DNA from: Elysia chlorotica
Taxonomy: Eukaryota; Mollusca; Gastropoda; Plakobranchidae
Direction: 5' to 3'
NCBI GenBank assembly: GCA_003991915.1
Contig: RQTK01000328.1
Location: 201,062-265,061 of the forward strand
Length of the DNA stretch: 64,000 bases
Shown here: positions 48,922 to 62,316 of the stretch, piece after piece
Layout of the letters: the number at the start of each line of letters is the position of its first letter
Numbering within the stretch: position 1 is the first letter of the stretch
Translations under genes and position numbers: made by a program
The notes under the pieces: generated by a model
The model's input: only the letters and a program-made list of their open reading frames with translations
Database searches by the model: none
What the model was told of the DNA's origin: nothing

Positions 48922-50978
48922 TTTGAATCTTGATCTAAAGTTGTACCCTGCAACATGAGGGAGAAACAAAAAAAACATATTTCAAAGCAGTAGTATATGT
49001 AAATGGATGTTAAAAAAAAGAAAGTCTTTGAGAGAGCTTTGGGGAGTCAAAAGTTAGTGTGCTTATTCTATTTGTACTAAGCGACAGCATTTGTGAAGTA
49101 GGTTGCCATTACTTTTCTTACTTTTTGCTTAATATTCAGCTAACTATTCCTGTCTGGGTTGACACTCTGGCTACTACGGGGCACCCATTTCTAAGGTATA
49201 GCTCCCACTCGAGGACGACCTTAAGGCGTCATCTTGTCATAGTAAACCTTGTCTTATTCACTTAGGACCAAGACTTTCTATACTAAGATAGCAACCAATA
49301 AAAAGGTGAGACATCCTTGGTCTTGTCTGCTCTTTTGAAAGGCTTTGAATTGTGGTCAAACCAACAGACTATGAGGTGTGAAGTCTTGCTCTTGGTCATT
49401 TTCGCTGATTACAAGTTGTTACTGGATGCTACTGACCAACGCATGGTGTTTGTGGGTGTCAGTGATGTTACTTGTTCGAAGAATCAGTCTTTGAGCTCTT
49501 TTATGATTGAGATATGAGAAAACACTGCCTTTTATCTAAAGCGCTGCACTTGATCAGCGATCACTTTTAGTTATTCTGTATTGACTTGATTCATTGAAAC
49601 AATGGAGATAAGTGAAACATTACCAGATTTAAACCCAACATACACTGAATTGCTAGGCCTACATGTAGAGCAGGTAGCCCTATCTAGATGTGTGTGGTCC
49701 AGACACCTTACAACAAATATCTTACATCCAAGAGAAGCAAGGTGTTGTTGCCAAAATAATTATTTGGAAATCAAGAAAAACAACAACAATAAAACGCAAA
49801 CAAATGAAATAAAACAATACCAACACATTAAATGCAGCTCGACTCAAAAAGTTTTTGATCAGATTTTAGAAAATATGCGCTTTCAACAATTTACCAAATC
49901 AAACACTGTCTCTATTTCACACCATTACTTGAACATCCCCAGAGACACTGCAAACTTTGCAGCCACACTCCAATATTTACACTTAGTTGTAGTGAGTGGC
50001 CAGCCTCGACTCAGGTAACACTCCTTGGTTGACCACACGCTCAGAGGGAGATTTAACTGACACCAAGCCTGTCTATAGGCCGAAACGTGACCATTAGAGC
50101 GCAACGTTCAAATTTGGACGTTATGCATTGGAATCCGACGCTCTGAGACGAGCACTACAAGTTTCCCTAAACAGCTCAACCATAATATTATCCTCTCCTT
50201 TTACATTCAGATTTTGCCCACGGAAGGAGAATAGCAGTTCACAGGGTGGTTATTAAGTCCTTGTCACAATAATGTAGCTGAGTTCAGACGGGACACGTCG
50301 CCATAAAATTAGTTTCTAGGTCTTTAAAAGATCTAAGGAGAAAGCTCTTTTTCTCCTACCAAAGATTAGAATCTAGACTAGATCTCGGGATCTAGATCTA
50401 GATCTAGATTTTCTAGGCCTTTAAAAACGCCTGTTAACAAACCAAAGTCCAAACATTACAGTGACAAAAGTCACAAAGAGTCTGCACTTATAAAGTCTCA
50501 AACTCAAAGTAGCCTAAATTCGTAAGATTACCTGATTATCTGATCAGTTTTTTGCTTTTTACGCAAGTGAAGAACTCAAGCAGACAGACACACAAACCAA
50601 GACTCTTGATAGTCTTGAAAGCAAAGCTTTGGAAGTTGGTTGTCAACCTCCTCTCATCTTCAACGAATTCAAAGGCTAAAGTGCAGGATGGAGGATTCGA
50701 CGAACTCGGATGTTTTCAACTTTGACCTCTATCATGACAGAGGTCTATTTATAGCTCTATGACCTAGTTATAAACTTGGCTGTTTTCGAATCCCAATAAT
50801 TATGTTCTCGGTTGACAAAAATAAATGCGTATGAAAAGAATCGAATAGACATTGAACTGAGAAATAAAAATGTAATGCCAAAAAAACATTGAAAAAAAAT
50901 AATATTTAAAAAATTATCAAGATCGAAGTCTATACTTTATTTTGGATTATAATGTTATTTTATCACTTATATTCACCT
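48922..50978. other. ACAA1 upstream region
   Basis: On the minus strand a splice acceptor-like ttgcag ends at 48948, so exon 1 probably includes 26 bp of 5' UTR and an untranslated exon lies further upstream. A degenerate minus-strand SINE head is seen at about 50045-50155 (aactgacacc; gcattggaatccgacgctct). Agatctagatct-type words occur near 50390-50410. No other gene is supported. Confidence 0.55.
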
Positions 50979-51050
50979 TCCCATGTGGTCTAGTGGTTAG
51001 GATTCCTGGCTTTCACCCAGGCGGCCCGGGTTCGATTCCCGGCATGGGAA
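50979..51050 (+). tRNA. tRNA-Glu (anticodon UUC), copy 1
   Basis: A 72-nt cloverleaf. The acceptor stem TCCCATG pairs with CATGGGA, the anticodon loop is CTTTCAC inside a CCTGG/CCAGG stem (anticodon TTC), and the B box GGTTCGATTCC is intact. The discriminator is A. A run of T follows at once, a normal Pol III terminator. No intron. Confidence 0.97.
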
Positions 51051-52020
51051 CATTTTTTTGTCAATTTGTCTAGATTTATGCTGAATGTCACATAATTATT
51101 ATTATTACTTTATTTATGTATTTTTCATTATAAAATATGAGTTACGATCGCAAACAGTAACTTTAAGAGTAAAAGAATACTGAGCTGGTATAATTATTTT
51201 TATGGATATCTTTCTTTTTAATTTTGAATAAGATCTATCTAATTTACTAAATTATTAAAAACTAGATTTTGAATATGTTTTATAAATCAAATAGATTGGA
51301 TGAAATTCCTAACATGTGTATAGTCTATAGTCCCTAATGTAATATCAACAATAACATAATTACAGTGCGAAAGTATTCTTCTTCATATTAAATTATATGA
51401 ATTTACATAACCTAATTGATCAGATGCTCTGGTGATAAGTAGACCTACGTCCTCTCTCAGAGGCTAACTTGAATGTTCTGTGAGCTATAGTGTGAGGCAA
51501 AAATTAATATTTTTATTACGCGTAGCACCACTCGAGGCACTCAATGGGCACTGGGGGTGTCTCACTAGAAGTGACTAAAAGAGGGGAAGGGGGGGGAGGT
51601 ATTACATTTTGACTATAGCACAACACGCCGACCTAACTTTTTCGAAACGCAGACGATATTATCTGCACACAATGCCATTACTATCCTTGGATAGACAATA
51701 AAAGAAGGAAAGTATACAATTATTACCTTATCTCATCTTATAATAATTATTATTCAATGCCTCGCACACGTAGCATAATTTTATGTTGCATTATAGGAGA
51801 CTGAAGTGGGAATTGTTCTAATTTTCATCTCTACTCCACGTCCATAGTCTTTTCATTGTCTGTATTTAAAAAAAATCTTTTTTTTTTTTCGCCGTATAGG
51901 ACCCCCCAGGGGAACCTAGGAGACGTTAAACCCGGAGAGAGGGAGAGAATTCTCTCCCTCCCTCTATAGAGAACACAATTTTCCTCGGAACAGCACCCGT
52001 TTTCTTATTGAAGGACATCT

Positions 52021-52092
52021 TCCCATGTGGTCTAGTGGTTAGGATTCCTGGCTTTCACCCAGGCGGCCCGGGTTCGATTCCCGGCATGGGAA
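52021..52092 (+). tRNA. tRNA-Glu (anticodon UUC), copy 2
   Basis: Identical in sequence to the copy at 50979, with the same T-run terminator. It lies 1042 bp downstream inside a duplicated segment of about 1 kb, so the gene was multiplied by tandem duplication of a larger block. Confidence 0.97.
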
Positions 52093-52982
52093 CATTTTTT
52101 TGTTAATTTGTCTAGATTTGTGCTGACTGTCACATAATTATTATTATTACTTTATTAATTTATTTTGTTATTATAAAATATGAATTACGATCGCAAACAG
52201 TAACTTTAACAGTAAAAGAATACTGAGCTGGTATAATTATTTTTGTGGATATCTTTTTTTTTTAATTTTGTATAAGATCTATCTAATTTACTAAATTATT
52301 AAAAACTAGATTTTGAATATGTTTTATAGATCAAATAGATTGGATGACATTCCTAACATGTGTATAGACTATAATCCCTAATGTAATTATCAACAACAAC
52401 AACACAACAACATAATTAGGCCTACAGTGCGAAAGTATTCTTCTTCATATTAAATAATATGAATTTACATAACCTAATTGATCAGATGCTCTGGTGATAA
52501 GTAGACCTACGTACTCTCTCAGAGGCTAACTTGAATGTTCTGTGAGCTATAGTGTAAGGCAAAAATTAATATTTTTTATTACGTGTAGCACCACTCGAGG
52601 CACTCAATGGGCACTGGGGGTGTCTCACTGGAAGTGACTAAAAGAGGGGAAGGGGGGGGAGGTATTACAATTTGACTATAGCACAACACGTCGACCTAAC
52701 TTTTTTAGAAACGCAAACGATATTATCTGCACACAATGCCATATTATCCTTGGATAGACAATAAAAGAAGGAAAGTATACAATTACAGTCATTATCTCAT
52801 CTTATAATTATTCAATGCCTTGCACCCGTAGCATAATTTTATGTTGCATTAGAGGAGACTGAAGTGGGAATTGTTCTAATTTTTATCTCTACTCCACGTC
52901 CATTGTCTTTTCATTGTCTGTATTAAAAAATCTTTTTTTTTTTTCCTCGGAACAGCACCCGTTTTCTTATGGAAGGACATCT

Positions 52983-53054
52983 TCCCATGTGGTCTAGTGG
53001 TTAGGATTCCTGGCTTTCACCCAGGCGGCCCGGGTTCGATTCCCGGCATGGGAA
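52983..53054 (+). tRNA. tRNA-Glu (anticodon UUC), copy 3
   Basis: Third identical tRNA-Glu gene, 962 bp after copy 2. It shares its upstream flank (cggaacagcacccgttttc) with copy 2. Similarity downstream is only patchy and ends at about 53300. Confidence 0.97.
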
Positions 53055-53300
53055 CATTTTTTGTTAATTTATCTAGATTTACAGTCATAAAATATTAGAA
53101 AATAAGGCATTGCAGTCGCAAACAGTAGCTTTAAAAGTAAAAGAATACTGTGCTAGTATAATTTTTTTTCAATTATGTATAGACTATGATATCATCATCA
53201 ACATCAACATAGGAACAGTACAAACACATATTCTTATTCTTCATTTTAAATTATAATTATGAACTTACAAAACATAATTATTGATCAGATGCTCTGGTGA

Positions 53301-54110
53301 TAAGCATTGGACATTTAAAGCTTCTAACTGTTCTATATCTTTTCCCCCAACATCTTTTTTTTTTCGCTCAGAGCACACAGTATAATTTATTAATGTCAAC
53401 GATTTTTGTTTTGCTTCATTTCAAGACGTATCTCTCTTTTCGCCGCTGTGTTTCTTTAACCGCTTTGATAAGATTTTCAAACCTATTGATAAGATCTAAC
53501 AAGCGGTGTGTCATCTGTTATTATCTCAAATCATTACATAGAGGCCTTGTTGCTGAATGAATGCCCATCATGAACATTATAATACGATCAAAATAAGATA
53601 CTATAAGATGATTATGTCTTCATTAATCGGGATTAATATAAAATTCACATTGCTTGTCTTCTATCGCGTTCAACAATGCCATTCAGTGTTCAGACTAAAA
53701 AGTGGGATGATAATGTGTATCCTTGTCTGGTGAATTAACAAAACAATAACAACAAAACAAACAAATAAACAAACCAGAACCAAATTGATTGTATAACCAT
53801 AGACGATGTATTGTAAGTTTACGCCTAACTGTAATAAGTCCTTGGTAAAATGTTTTGATGACGTCAGTGTTGGATTAAAGTACATTTCTTGTTGGGGTTT
53901 TCCACGTTTGTTTCCACGAATGACACAATCAAACGGGTTTTAAAATACTGTGAAGGATGAATAATTATAATTATGTTTATGTCAAATGTTTTGATTTATC
54001 CTAATTTTATGCCCATAACGCTAAGTTGAAAATAGTCATGATCTCTGGTTCTTTTATTTTCTAAACCCAGTTTGTGTTCTGTTTTCCCCTTTCTCTAACG
54101 TTTTTTTTCC

Positions 54111-54141
<31 letters not shown>

Positions 54142-54868
54142 GGGGGGACGATCGCGTGCTGTGCGGGGGGGGGGGTGGGTGGCCCTGGGGTAGAACATCC
54201 GCTTCTGATGCAAAAGGTCCGTGGTTCAGTATAATATGATTCGGCTGAGACAGGAATCATGGTATCCCCACCCTGGCTCGTGTATGGCAGCACATAAAGA
54301 ATTGTCAGACGTCAGTTTTGGGGGCTCGTCCACAAAATAACCTGTTAAACATACTCAACTAGAACTACAACTTTTTAACAATAATAATAATCAATTAATT
54401 TTGTTCTATGATTGGGACAGACTCGGACAGCTCCTTGTTAGAACGAAAATAATTTTGTTTCCATTCAACAACTCGGCTATATTTATTTATGTGTTTAACT
54501 TATGATTTATTCCTTTGACCCCACTTGCTTATTCTGTTCATAAATGAGCGCGTATGTTTTGATACCCAGGACTACAAATAATGTTTAGGTTTTAGGGATC
54601 TTATCGCCAATTCAGAAAGACATTGTTCATCCTTCATTTAAAACTTTATCAATATATGTACATTTTCTCTCAAAAAGTCTCCATGTACTGGTTTAATTAA
54701 TCTGATTTATGTGACATAAATTTGACAGTGTTCCATAAAATCTACTTATTATATCTAAAATAGTGTTCAAGACACGTCTGTTGTCTGTCACCGGTACATT
54801 AGGCTGAAAACTAACGCAACTATAGTCATTAAAATCACAGAGTACATCAATGTAAAGTAAAAAAATTT
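53301..54868. other. Intergenic sequence with a poly-T/poly-G junction and a SINE
   Basis: AT-rich with no supported gene. At 54111-54147 a T10 run passes directly into about 27 G. A SINE remnant follows (listed separately). Confidence 0.6.
54175..54365 (+). mobile_element. Internally deleted SINE
   Basis: Head ggccctggggtagaacatcc with gatgcaaaaggtccgtggtt, then a jump to the gattcggctgagacag body: about 45 bp around the tactggttggg segment are missing. The rest continues through gtatggcagcacataaa and gtcagacgtcagttttgg to a short tail. No target-site duplication was recognised. Confidence 0.75.
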
Positions 54869-54950
54869 CGTTGTCGGCAGGATTCGAACCTGCGCGGGAA
54901 GATCCCAATGGATTTCTAGTCCATCGCCTTAACCACTCGGCCACGACAAC
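54869..54950 (-). tRNA. tRNA-Ser (anticodon AGA)
   Basis: An 82-nt class II tRNA. On the minus strand the acceptor stem GTTGTCG pairs with CGACAAC. The anticodon stem-loop ATGGA-CTAGAAA-TCCAT carries AGA, a long variable arm follows, and the B box is GGTTCGAATCC. The discriminator is G, as expected for tRNA-Ser. A T run follows on the same strand. Confidence 0.96.
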
Positions 54951-55230
54951 TTCTGATAATGTTCAAGAATTAAACATTATGAAAAATATTTATTCTTTTG
55001 TTGACATTATAGTGTTGATAGGTTGAACATTGATTTCTTAAATGTAGCAATTCGTCGTAAGCCATTCAGCGACAGTTAGGTTACCACTTTTAGGATTTCT
55101 TTTATCCAGTTAGTTGTAGATGTTCAGGCACCGCATCAGGATTTATGACCCATTTTATCTTTCGTAGTGTTGGTTATTTATAGATCTAAAAATTTTTAAC
55201 TTCCAGTTCCGCAAAAATTATTCGGACAGG

Positions 55231-55240
55231 GCGCATGCGT
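55231..55240 (+). promoter_or_regulatory. NRF1-like site upstream of UBE2Q2
   Basis: gcgcatgcgt fits the NRF1 palindrome (GCGCATGCGC) with one mismatch at the edge. It lies 148 bp before the UBE2Q2 start codon, the usual place for this motif in housekeeping promoters. Binding is inferred. Confidence 0.4.
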
Positions 55241-55387
55241 AAAATGAAGAAAACTTGTATTGTTGAGAACTGATAAGAGGGGAAAAAGACAAGACTTAGT
55301 TTGTCAAAGAAATGATCGTTTCCTTGTTGTGATAAAACTTCAGTGACACTTTGTCTACGTCTTCTTTGTTATCACTTTATTTGACCA

Positions 55388-58300
55388 ATGGCCTGTCTAA
55401 TGAATTTAAAAGCTGACATTAAGGTTATCGAGACTACTTTCCCGAAAACCCACAACAGGTTTCAAGTTCGCTCAGCCACTGTTGATGAACTGACATGTCG
55501 ATTTGTGGGTCGCAACAATGAAAAATATGACATCCTGGCCAATATAATAACGGTAACTTAGATTCCTATTACATTTAGACTAGATCTAGCTGTATATCTG
55601 GATGTAGATAAGTTAACGACTCTGTATATATAAAACTTAAATTACGTTTTGAAAAGGTTTAGCAATCTAGGCGTTAAAACAAGCTAAACTGGACTAGGCC
55701 CATACACTCTAAAGATTGGCGAGTAGCATAGATCCACCTAGATCTAGATAGATCTATATCAAAATTATGTAGGATTGATATTTGAGTTCTCCTTCCTGTG
55801 TTTGATAGTTTTTTTTATACCTAAGCAAATTCACACATTTCTCCCCTCTTTTGAAATATCAGATATATCTTTGTTGCCTTTCAGTTTCACTATCTACAGT
55901 CATTAATTAACTATAAAAGAACATCATCAGTATGAACTGGATCTACAGTCGAACCTTTCCATGGCGACTACTCTTCTTTACTCCCTTGCATTTTTCATTT
56001 TCTAACAGTAACTGCCCAATGCGATCACCTGCTAAAAACGATCTCGGGCAGCCGATTAAAAATAAAGAAATCAAAGGAACAAGTTTGTGTTAGACTTAGA
56101 GAGAAGGGAAGCTAAAATAATTCAAATTAAGATTGATGGAGTGAAGAAAAGAAATAAAAGTGATGGAAAAGTTGAATTAGAACAAAATGGAGGGGGGAAT
56201 GATAGACGAACAGAAAGAAAAAGACGTGACAGGAATTTGAAAGCCTTAAAATTGTCTATATATACCTCCCCTCATTTCATCATTAAGCGTTGTATACGTT
56301 CATGCTGGGTAACATTTATAAACTATGTTGACCCCTCAAAATATTTTTTTCATTCTTTTTGGTAGCAGCGACCAAGAGCTATTGATGCTAGTGAAGTACC
56401 CACTCGATCATTACGAACATTTCACTGTCATTGTTTTAGGCTGATCTGACACAAAAAATTGTGTTAGATTTGGTAAATTTTAGGAACACAATATACAAAG
56501 TAGTTATAATATTTTTGAAAAGCCTCTTGATTGCACCAATAGGGCAAATATTCATGTTAAAATATGTGTAGTTGCAATAAAATAAGCAACAGCCAATATA
56601 TCCCGAAACAAATTTTTTTACTTTTTCAGGAAGCCTACCCACAGTCAGCCCCAATTTGGTTTAGTGACAGTGATGATGCTGGAGTTGTCAGTGTTGTTGG
56701 AGAGTTGGCAAACACAAGCAAAGAGCATTACAATGTATGTCTGGGCTTATATTACTGTTGCGCATTTTACTATTGTATAAATTTATTTATTTAAATTCTG
56801 GATACCTGTACAATATAGCCTACATTGTGCTGAAATTGGATGTTAAACCAACTCAACCTGTATCAGAATATAATATACCTGGGTCATCATACTTCTTTCT
56901 GATTATTGTACTCCTTATGTGGTTGTGTGGACCAGATTTATTGTTTTGTTTTCGTTTATTTACTGGTTGTTTTTTTTTACAGATATTGTACCAAACAAAA
57001 TTGCTTGTTGAGAACCTATGCCGACTGCATGATTTGGAAGTGCCTACTGATATTAGTGCCCTAGATGAAGCTCTAAGTGAAAAGGTGAGTTTAAGGACAT
57101 TTTGCCACTATTTGTTTCGTAATTAAACGATAGGTGTGGCAATTGTTGATTTATTACTTTGCATCAAAGATCTATTTAAGATCTTGCTTGTCTGTTAAAA
57201 AAAATAAAAGGTAGCTTAACAGAGACTAAGATAATTTTTTTTTAAACAAGACAAAGGGGTCTGTATTTTTAAATATGTAACTATCCAAACAGTAAAGAAT
57301 ATTGATGGCTCCATTTTAAGGGCAACTGGCCTTTCCTTGGCAACTAGCAAGCGAGAGGGTGCAGATTAAATCTCCAAGTCTCTTGTATCTTCCTAGTCTT
57401 TGAGTATGTGTTCTTTGTTGTTGTTGTTGTCCTATCTGTCATTCGCAAGGTAGACTAAAAGTTGGTTTGATTTAGTTGGAATGCGTTTCTTTAGAGCCCT
57501 CTATCTGGCTCAGTCCCTCACAGTTAGTTGTCTTTTTTGTAAATGCTTTTATTTCATCCAATCTGTCCTGAAGAGGTTTAAATTTTTTCAATATTGTACT
57601 GTGTCAAGAATCTTGATCTGATAATATTAGCAAATTAGCTTTGTAAGCTCGTTAATTTAATAGTGTCATGTCTTGTGGGTTACGAATTTAAAGAGGGGGA
57701 ATGGGGGTGGAAAGGTGTATTAATTGTTTAAGTGGCAAAAGTTAAGGCAAAGCTTTGAAGATGTGGAGCTTTATACTCGATTGCGCTTTAGATATTATCT
57801 TGGACTTGTCGCTAAAGTTTGTATTCACTTACTTTTACAGGGTATTGCTGTAAAGATGGTTGTAGACACCTTGTCTGAAGAAGAAGAGGAAGAGGATGAG
57901 TTTCATTACGACATGGAGGATGATACCCACAGGTTTCTAAGTTTTAGTTTTTTCTTGCATTCTTTGTATAACCAACCAGCAGAAATATTTACATCGTGTG
58001 TGGATACTGATCCTTTTTTTTTTTTTTTTAACATTTTTCTAACTTTCATATATCATCAGTGCCTTTTGTTGGTGAAAATAACCTGGCGTTATTTATGAAT
58101 TTTGTGTGCATTACTCTTGAGATACTATCAATGTAAGCGCCAGCTGTAATGCAGCAGTGACATTTTACGCCTTTACCCACCATCTGACTCTTAATGAGTC
58201 ACTGCGGAACAAATGCAGCGATGCCTTTTTTTAACTTAAAGAACAAACAAAAAGTTAAATCATTTATACAAATTCATCTCAAAAGTATCTAAAAATTGTA

Positions 58301-61300
58301 TAGCAGTGTTTCACCTTTATTGTAAAGAACCTTTTGATATTAAATCATTAGTAGATCATATGTCATACAAGTACATTGCATTTACAAGTGAATAACCTTT
58401 TTTTTTTCATTCATTTTTAACTACTCCAGCAATGAACAAAAGGCTAAAGAAGAAGTTGAAGGCATTGATATGGAAAATCTTGCAGTATTGGAGAGATTGC
58501 GGCAGAACCAAAGACAGTCTTATCTCAAGGTAAAACAACTCTCAAATTTTCAAAACAATTTTAATCGCATCCTTTCTATTTTGAAGAAGAAAAAATTGAA
58601 GTTAGGTTCCTGTTACATACAGCTACAATAATATTGTGGTTGAGTGCGGATTTGAGGTTTATTAACAAAATTTAAATGATCAAACATAAGACTATGCAAA
58701 GATTATTAATACTTTTACTAACGAATATTACAAGTCGGTAGACTGAACAAGACTGAGGTGACACTTGTGCGACGACGCATACATCATTACAAAAGAACGT
58801 CTTATTTTGGAGATTGATAATATTTGTAGCATTAAAGTGTCTCTTTGTGTGAAAAGCTTCAATTTTTAGTAGCTTAAGCTGTGTTGAATAGTTTTATTAT
58901 ATTTATCTTGTTTTTTATTTCCTCACAGGGCTCAGTAGCTGGTTCTGTTCAAGCAACAGATCGATTGATGAAAGAATTGAGAGACATATATAAGTCAGAC
59001 AGTTTTAAAAATGGTATGTACATTTTAGTGAGATGGATATTTATAACTTATTGTTTCTATGTCTGCTTAGAAAGATATTTTGATAGAACAGGTGTCATGA
59101 CATTAATGTGTTGCCTTTATTATTTGCAAACTAACAATGTTTAAAAGGAAATGCAGAATGAAAATCAACAATCCTCTGTACATTTGTGATATAAATATAG
59201 AAATGTCTGTTGATCCTCTGTACCAGAAAATTGTTTTTTTTTACTCGTGATGAAAATCTGTATGAAGGTGAAATTGTAAAATTTTATGGTAAACAGAGAA
59301 GTTGGAAGATAATTTTATCAACTAAGACGAGAAAAGGGAATACTTCGGTTATTGTTTTTTTTTTTTTTTTTTTTCACAGAAATCTACACAGTGGAGCTAG
59401 TCAATGACAGTCTGTATGAATGGAATGTTCGATTAAAAAAGTAAGTTTTTCCTAAATTTTATGTAATCTATGACTTTTTACTGTCCATGCAGAATGCTGT
59501 TGGAATACTTATTTTAATAAAAAGAACATCTGGTCCAATAAAATTTGTTTTCAACTATCTCTTTGTTTTCATTTTTTTTTCTCAAAGGAATCTAAATCCC
59601 AGAACTCATTGCTGTCATATTAAAATTACATGTCTAAGAAGTCATTGATAAAATATTTTAATCAGAGACTTAAGCTTTTAATGCAGTTAAAAAAAAACCC
59701 AACTTAATGTAAAAAATACCCAACAACCCAAAAATTTATAACTTTTGATTGCTCTTTGGGTACTTTAAGTACTGAAGTGAAAGTATCTCTCAGACCTTGT
59801 GAATGATGCATATTTACTGAATCTGTCGTTTCCAATGTAATCAACTTTATTTTTTGTTCATGACCTTTAGTTCTCGCTCTGAACTTGTGTTCTGTATCTT
59901 CAATTTACAGGGTTGATAAGGACAGTGCCCTCTACACAGATATGCAAAATTTAAAGGAAAAAGAAGGAAAAGACCATATTCTATTAAATTTCACATTCAA
60001 AGTAAGAAGCAGTGCTAATTTTAGTATTGATTGTGAATAGCTTTTTTTTTTTTTTTAAAGCAATCATGTTTTGAATGCTTACCATGTACATTTTTAATTT
60101 GTAAATGTAAGTCTTGACACATTTTTTTTCTTCCCTATAAAACTGAAGATTATATAACTCATGTTACTTCGGCTGTAATTTTTTACTTGGTTGTATCAAG
60201 AGTTTTAAGGTGTTGGATTCAATACAAAACACCTGGTTAAGACTTAAAGATAAATGGTGAAAGGTAATTCATAAGTATACATATTTGAACATCATGATTA
60301 ACCTATGTACCCATAGCTTAACACAAGTTCTCTGTTCAAATTAAAAAAAATTAAATTGTCATTTAATTTCTTATTGCTATCAGACGCCTCTTGTATGGAA
60401 ACTGGACAGAATAAACAGGGCCTTAATCCCTTCTTTTTCTCTTTGTTAATCCCTAGGTTTCTGCTGTTCAGCTTTTATTTGTTTTTAAAGCATAGTTGAT
60501 GACACATAAATATATTTGTAATGAAATTATTAAAATGTTACGTCTGTAGGAATCATTTCCCTTCGACCCTCCCTTTGTGCGAGTGATAAATCCAGTTGTA
60601 TCTGGGGGGTATGTCTTGGGAGGAGGTGCTATTTGCATGGAGCTGCTGACAAAACAAGGCTGGAGCAGTGCATACAACATTGAGTCCATAATTCTTCAGA
60701 TTTCTGCCACATTGGTCAAAGGGAAAGCTCGCATTCAATTTGGGGCTGCCAAAGTGAGTGCAGATATCAGAATTTATATTGTTTTTTTTAACTACATTTA
60801 TTCGTTTTAGAATGTCTTCATTGATGTCAAATTTTCCTTTAATTTACTGATTTTCTGTTAAAAATATATATATTCCTATGTTATGAAGTTAAATAGTATA
60901 TTATTTGTAGATATCCAACTTTACTCAAGGTTCGATAAAAAAAAAAAAGTTAGACCCAGTTGGGATCATTGCATCTTGTTTTAGTAACTAAAGCAACATG
61001 GATATTTGAGACAGTCAAAGTGAATTACTTTATTCAGCCTTGAATAATTCGATGTTTACTCTTTAGACTTTTGATATCATAGAGAAACATATAATTCCTA
61101 CCCATTTAGAATCAAAATATAAATCTAGCATGTAATAGCATATGATATTTCTTTTATATAATTCTAATAAATGTACGCCCCAATGTCATTCTATTTACCT
61201 GGTTCAAAACAATTAAGATGAACTTGTGATTTAATGATCATGAATATTTCTGTTGCCTTCAGATGAGTCATATAAATGAGAATGAACTATTTCTGTCAGA

Positions 61301-62278
61301 TTGCAATTATTTGGAATATTGACAGTAACGTATATTAAATTTTTCAATTTATATCAAATACAATTTTTCATGAGATTTGATTTCACTCTTACATTTTGTT
61401 GGAATGAGTTCCATTAAATGAGGCATTTATGAAACAAAATATCTTTATTCTTTGATAATATCAACTTGCTCGTCATTGTAACATGAATCTCACCATTACT
61501 TACAGTGAGATCTATGTAGGAGAAGAAATACCAAAAGCCACATTGTTGCTATTTTTAGACTGTCAGGCCCATACCCATTGAATGTTTTTTTGTGTGGATG
61601 TTTAAATCATATTAAAATGTTAAATGAGAGGAATAGCTATTCAAAATAAATCTTTGTATCCTCAGAATATGTATTCTCTTGCAAGAGCACAACAGTCTTT
61701 CAAATCTTTGGTCAAAATCCATGAAAAAAATGGTAAGTACCTCTCATTTTTTTCGTAACCTTGTGTAAATTCAAAGAGATTGCTTTTCTGCGTATTTTTT
61801 TTTACTATCTAATTGGCCACTTAGAAAAGCAGATGAAAAGAAGATAGAAGCAGCAGAAATGTGGCTCTACAGGAGGTTACTGAGAGTGAAATTGACGACA
61901 AGAGAACCAACAAAAGCGTTTTGGAGGAGATTGGAAGCCCTAAACACATGCTCAAAACAATCAATGTAAGAATGCTGAGATATGTTGGGCATGCATGCCG
62001 TCACACAGACACAGGGTTGATGCTAAATGTCCTGCAAGGCAGAATCCAGTCGATACACAAAAAGGGAAGACCACCAACTTCCTACATTGAAAACATCAAG
62101 AAATGCCTGGGCCTTAATTTGCAAAGCATCACCCACGACAGTCAGGACAGAAACAGATGGCGTCATATTGTGGACAGGGCATCAAGTGGGGCAGCAACCA
62201 TGGTAACCGATGACGCTTACAGATGATGATGATGATGATGAATTGAAGTAAATGGAAAAATACAGATAAGCAAAGACA

Positions 62279-62316
<38 letters not shown>

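Larger units (their letters stand above)
50979..53300 (+). repeat. Tandem array of about 1-kb units each starting with tRNA-Glu
   Basis: Units start at 50979, 52021 and 52983. Units 1 and 2 are near identical for about 850 bp after the tRNA, including a shared stretch with the ggcactgggggtgtctcact motif, with small indels. Unit 1 has an extra segment near 51893-51980 that unit 2 lacks. Unit 3 is shortened and ends after the shared cagatgctctggtgataag. No protein-coding potential is seen between the tRNAs. Confidence 0.85.

Noticed and set aside
48922-48978. Upstream in-frame Met for ACAA1 (MFFLFLPHVAG...)
   Set aside because: It would bury the PTS2 signal inside the protein, and a good splice acceptor separates it from exon 1; the Met at 48921 matches the family start.
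49602-50018. 138-codon plus-strand frame upstream of ACAA1
   Set aside because: No recognised similarity, AT-biased composition with low-complexity Asn/Lys, and no supporting splice or promoter signals.
54693-54944. Minus-strand frame starting MAEWLRRW
   Set aside because: Shadow of the tRNA-Ser gene; this peptide is a common false call over tRNA-Ser.
57724-58098. 124-codon frame containing UBE2Q2 exon 4
   Set aside because: Only 57841-57932 is the exon; the rest is intron read through, with a poly-Phe run from a T tract.
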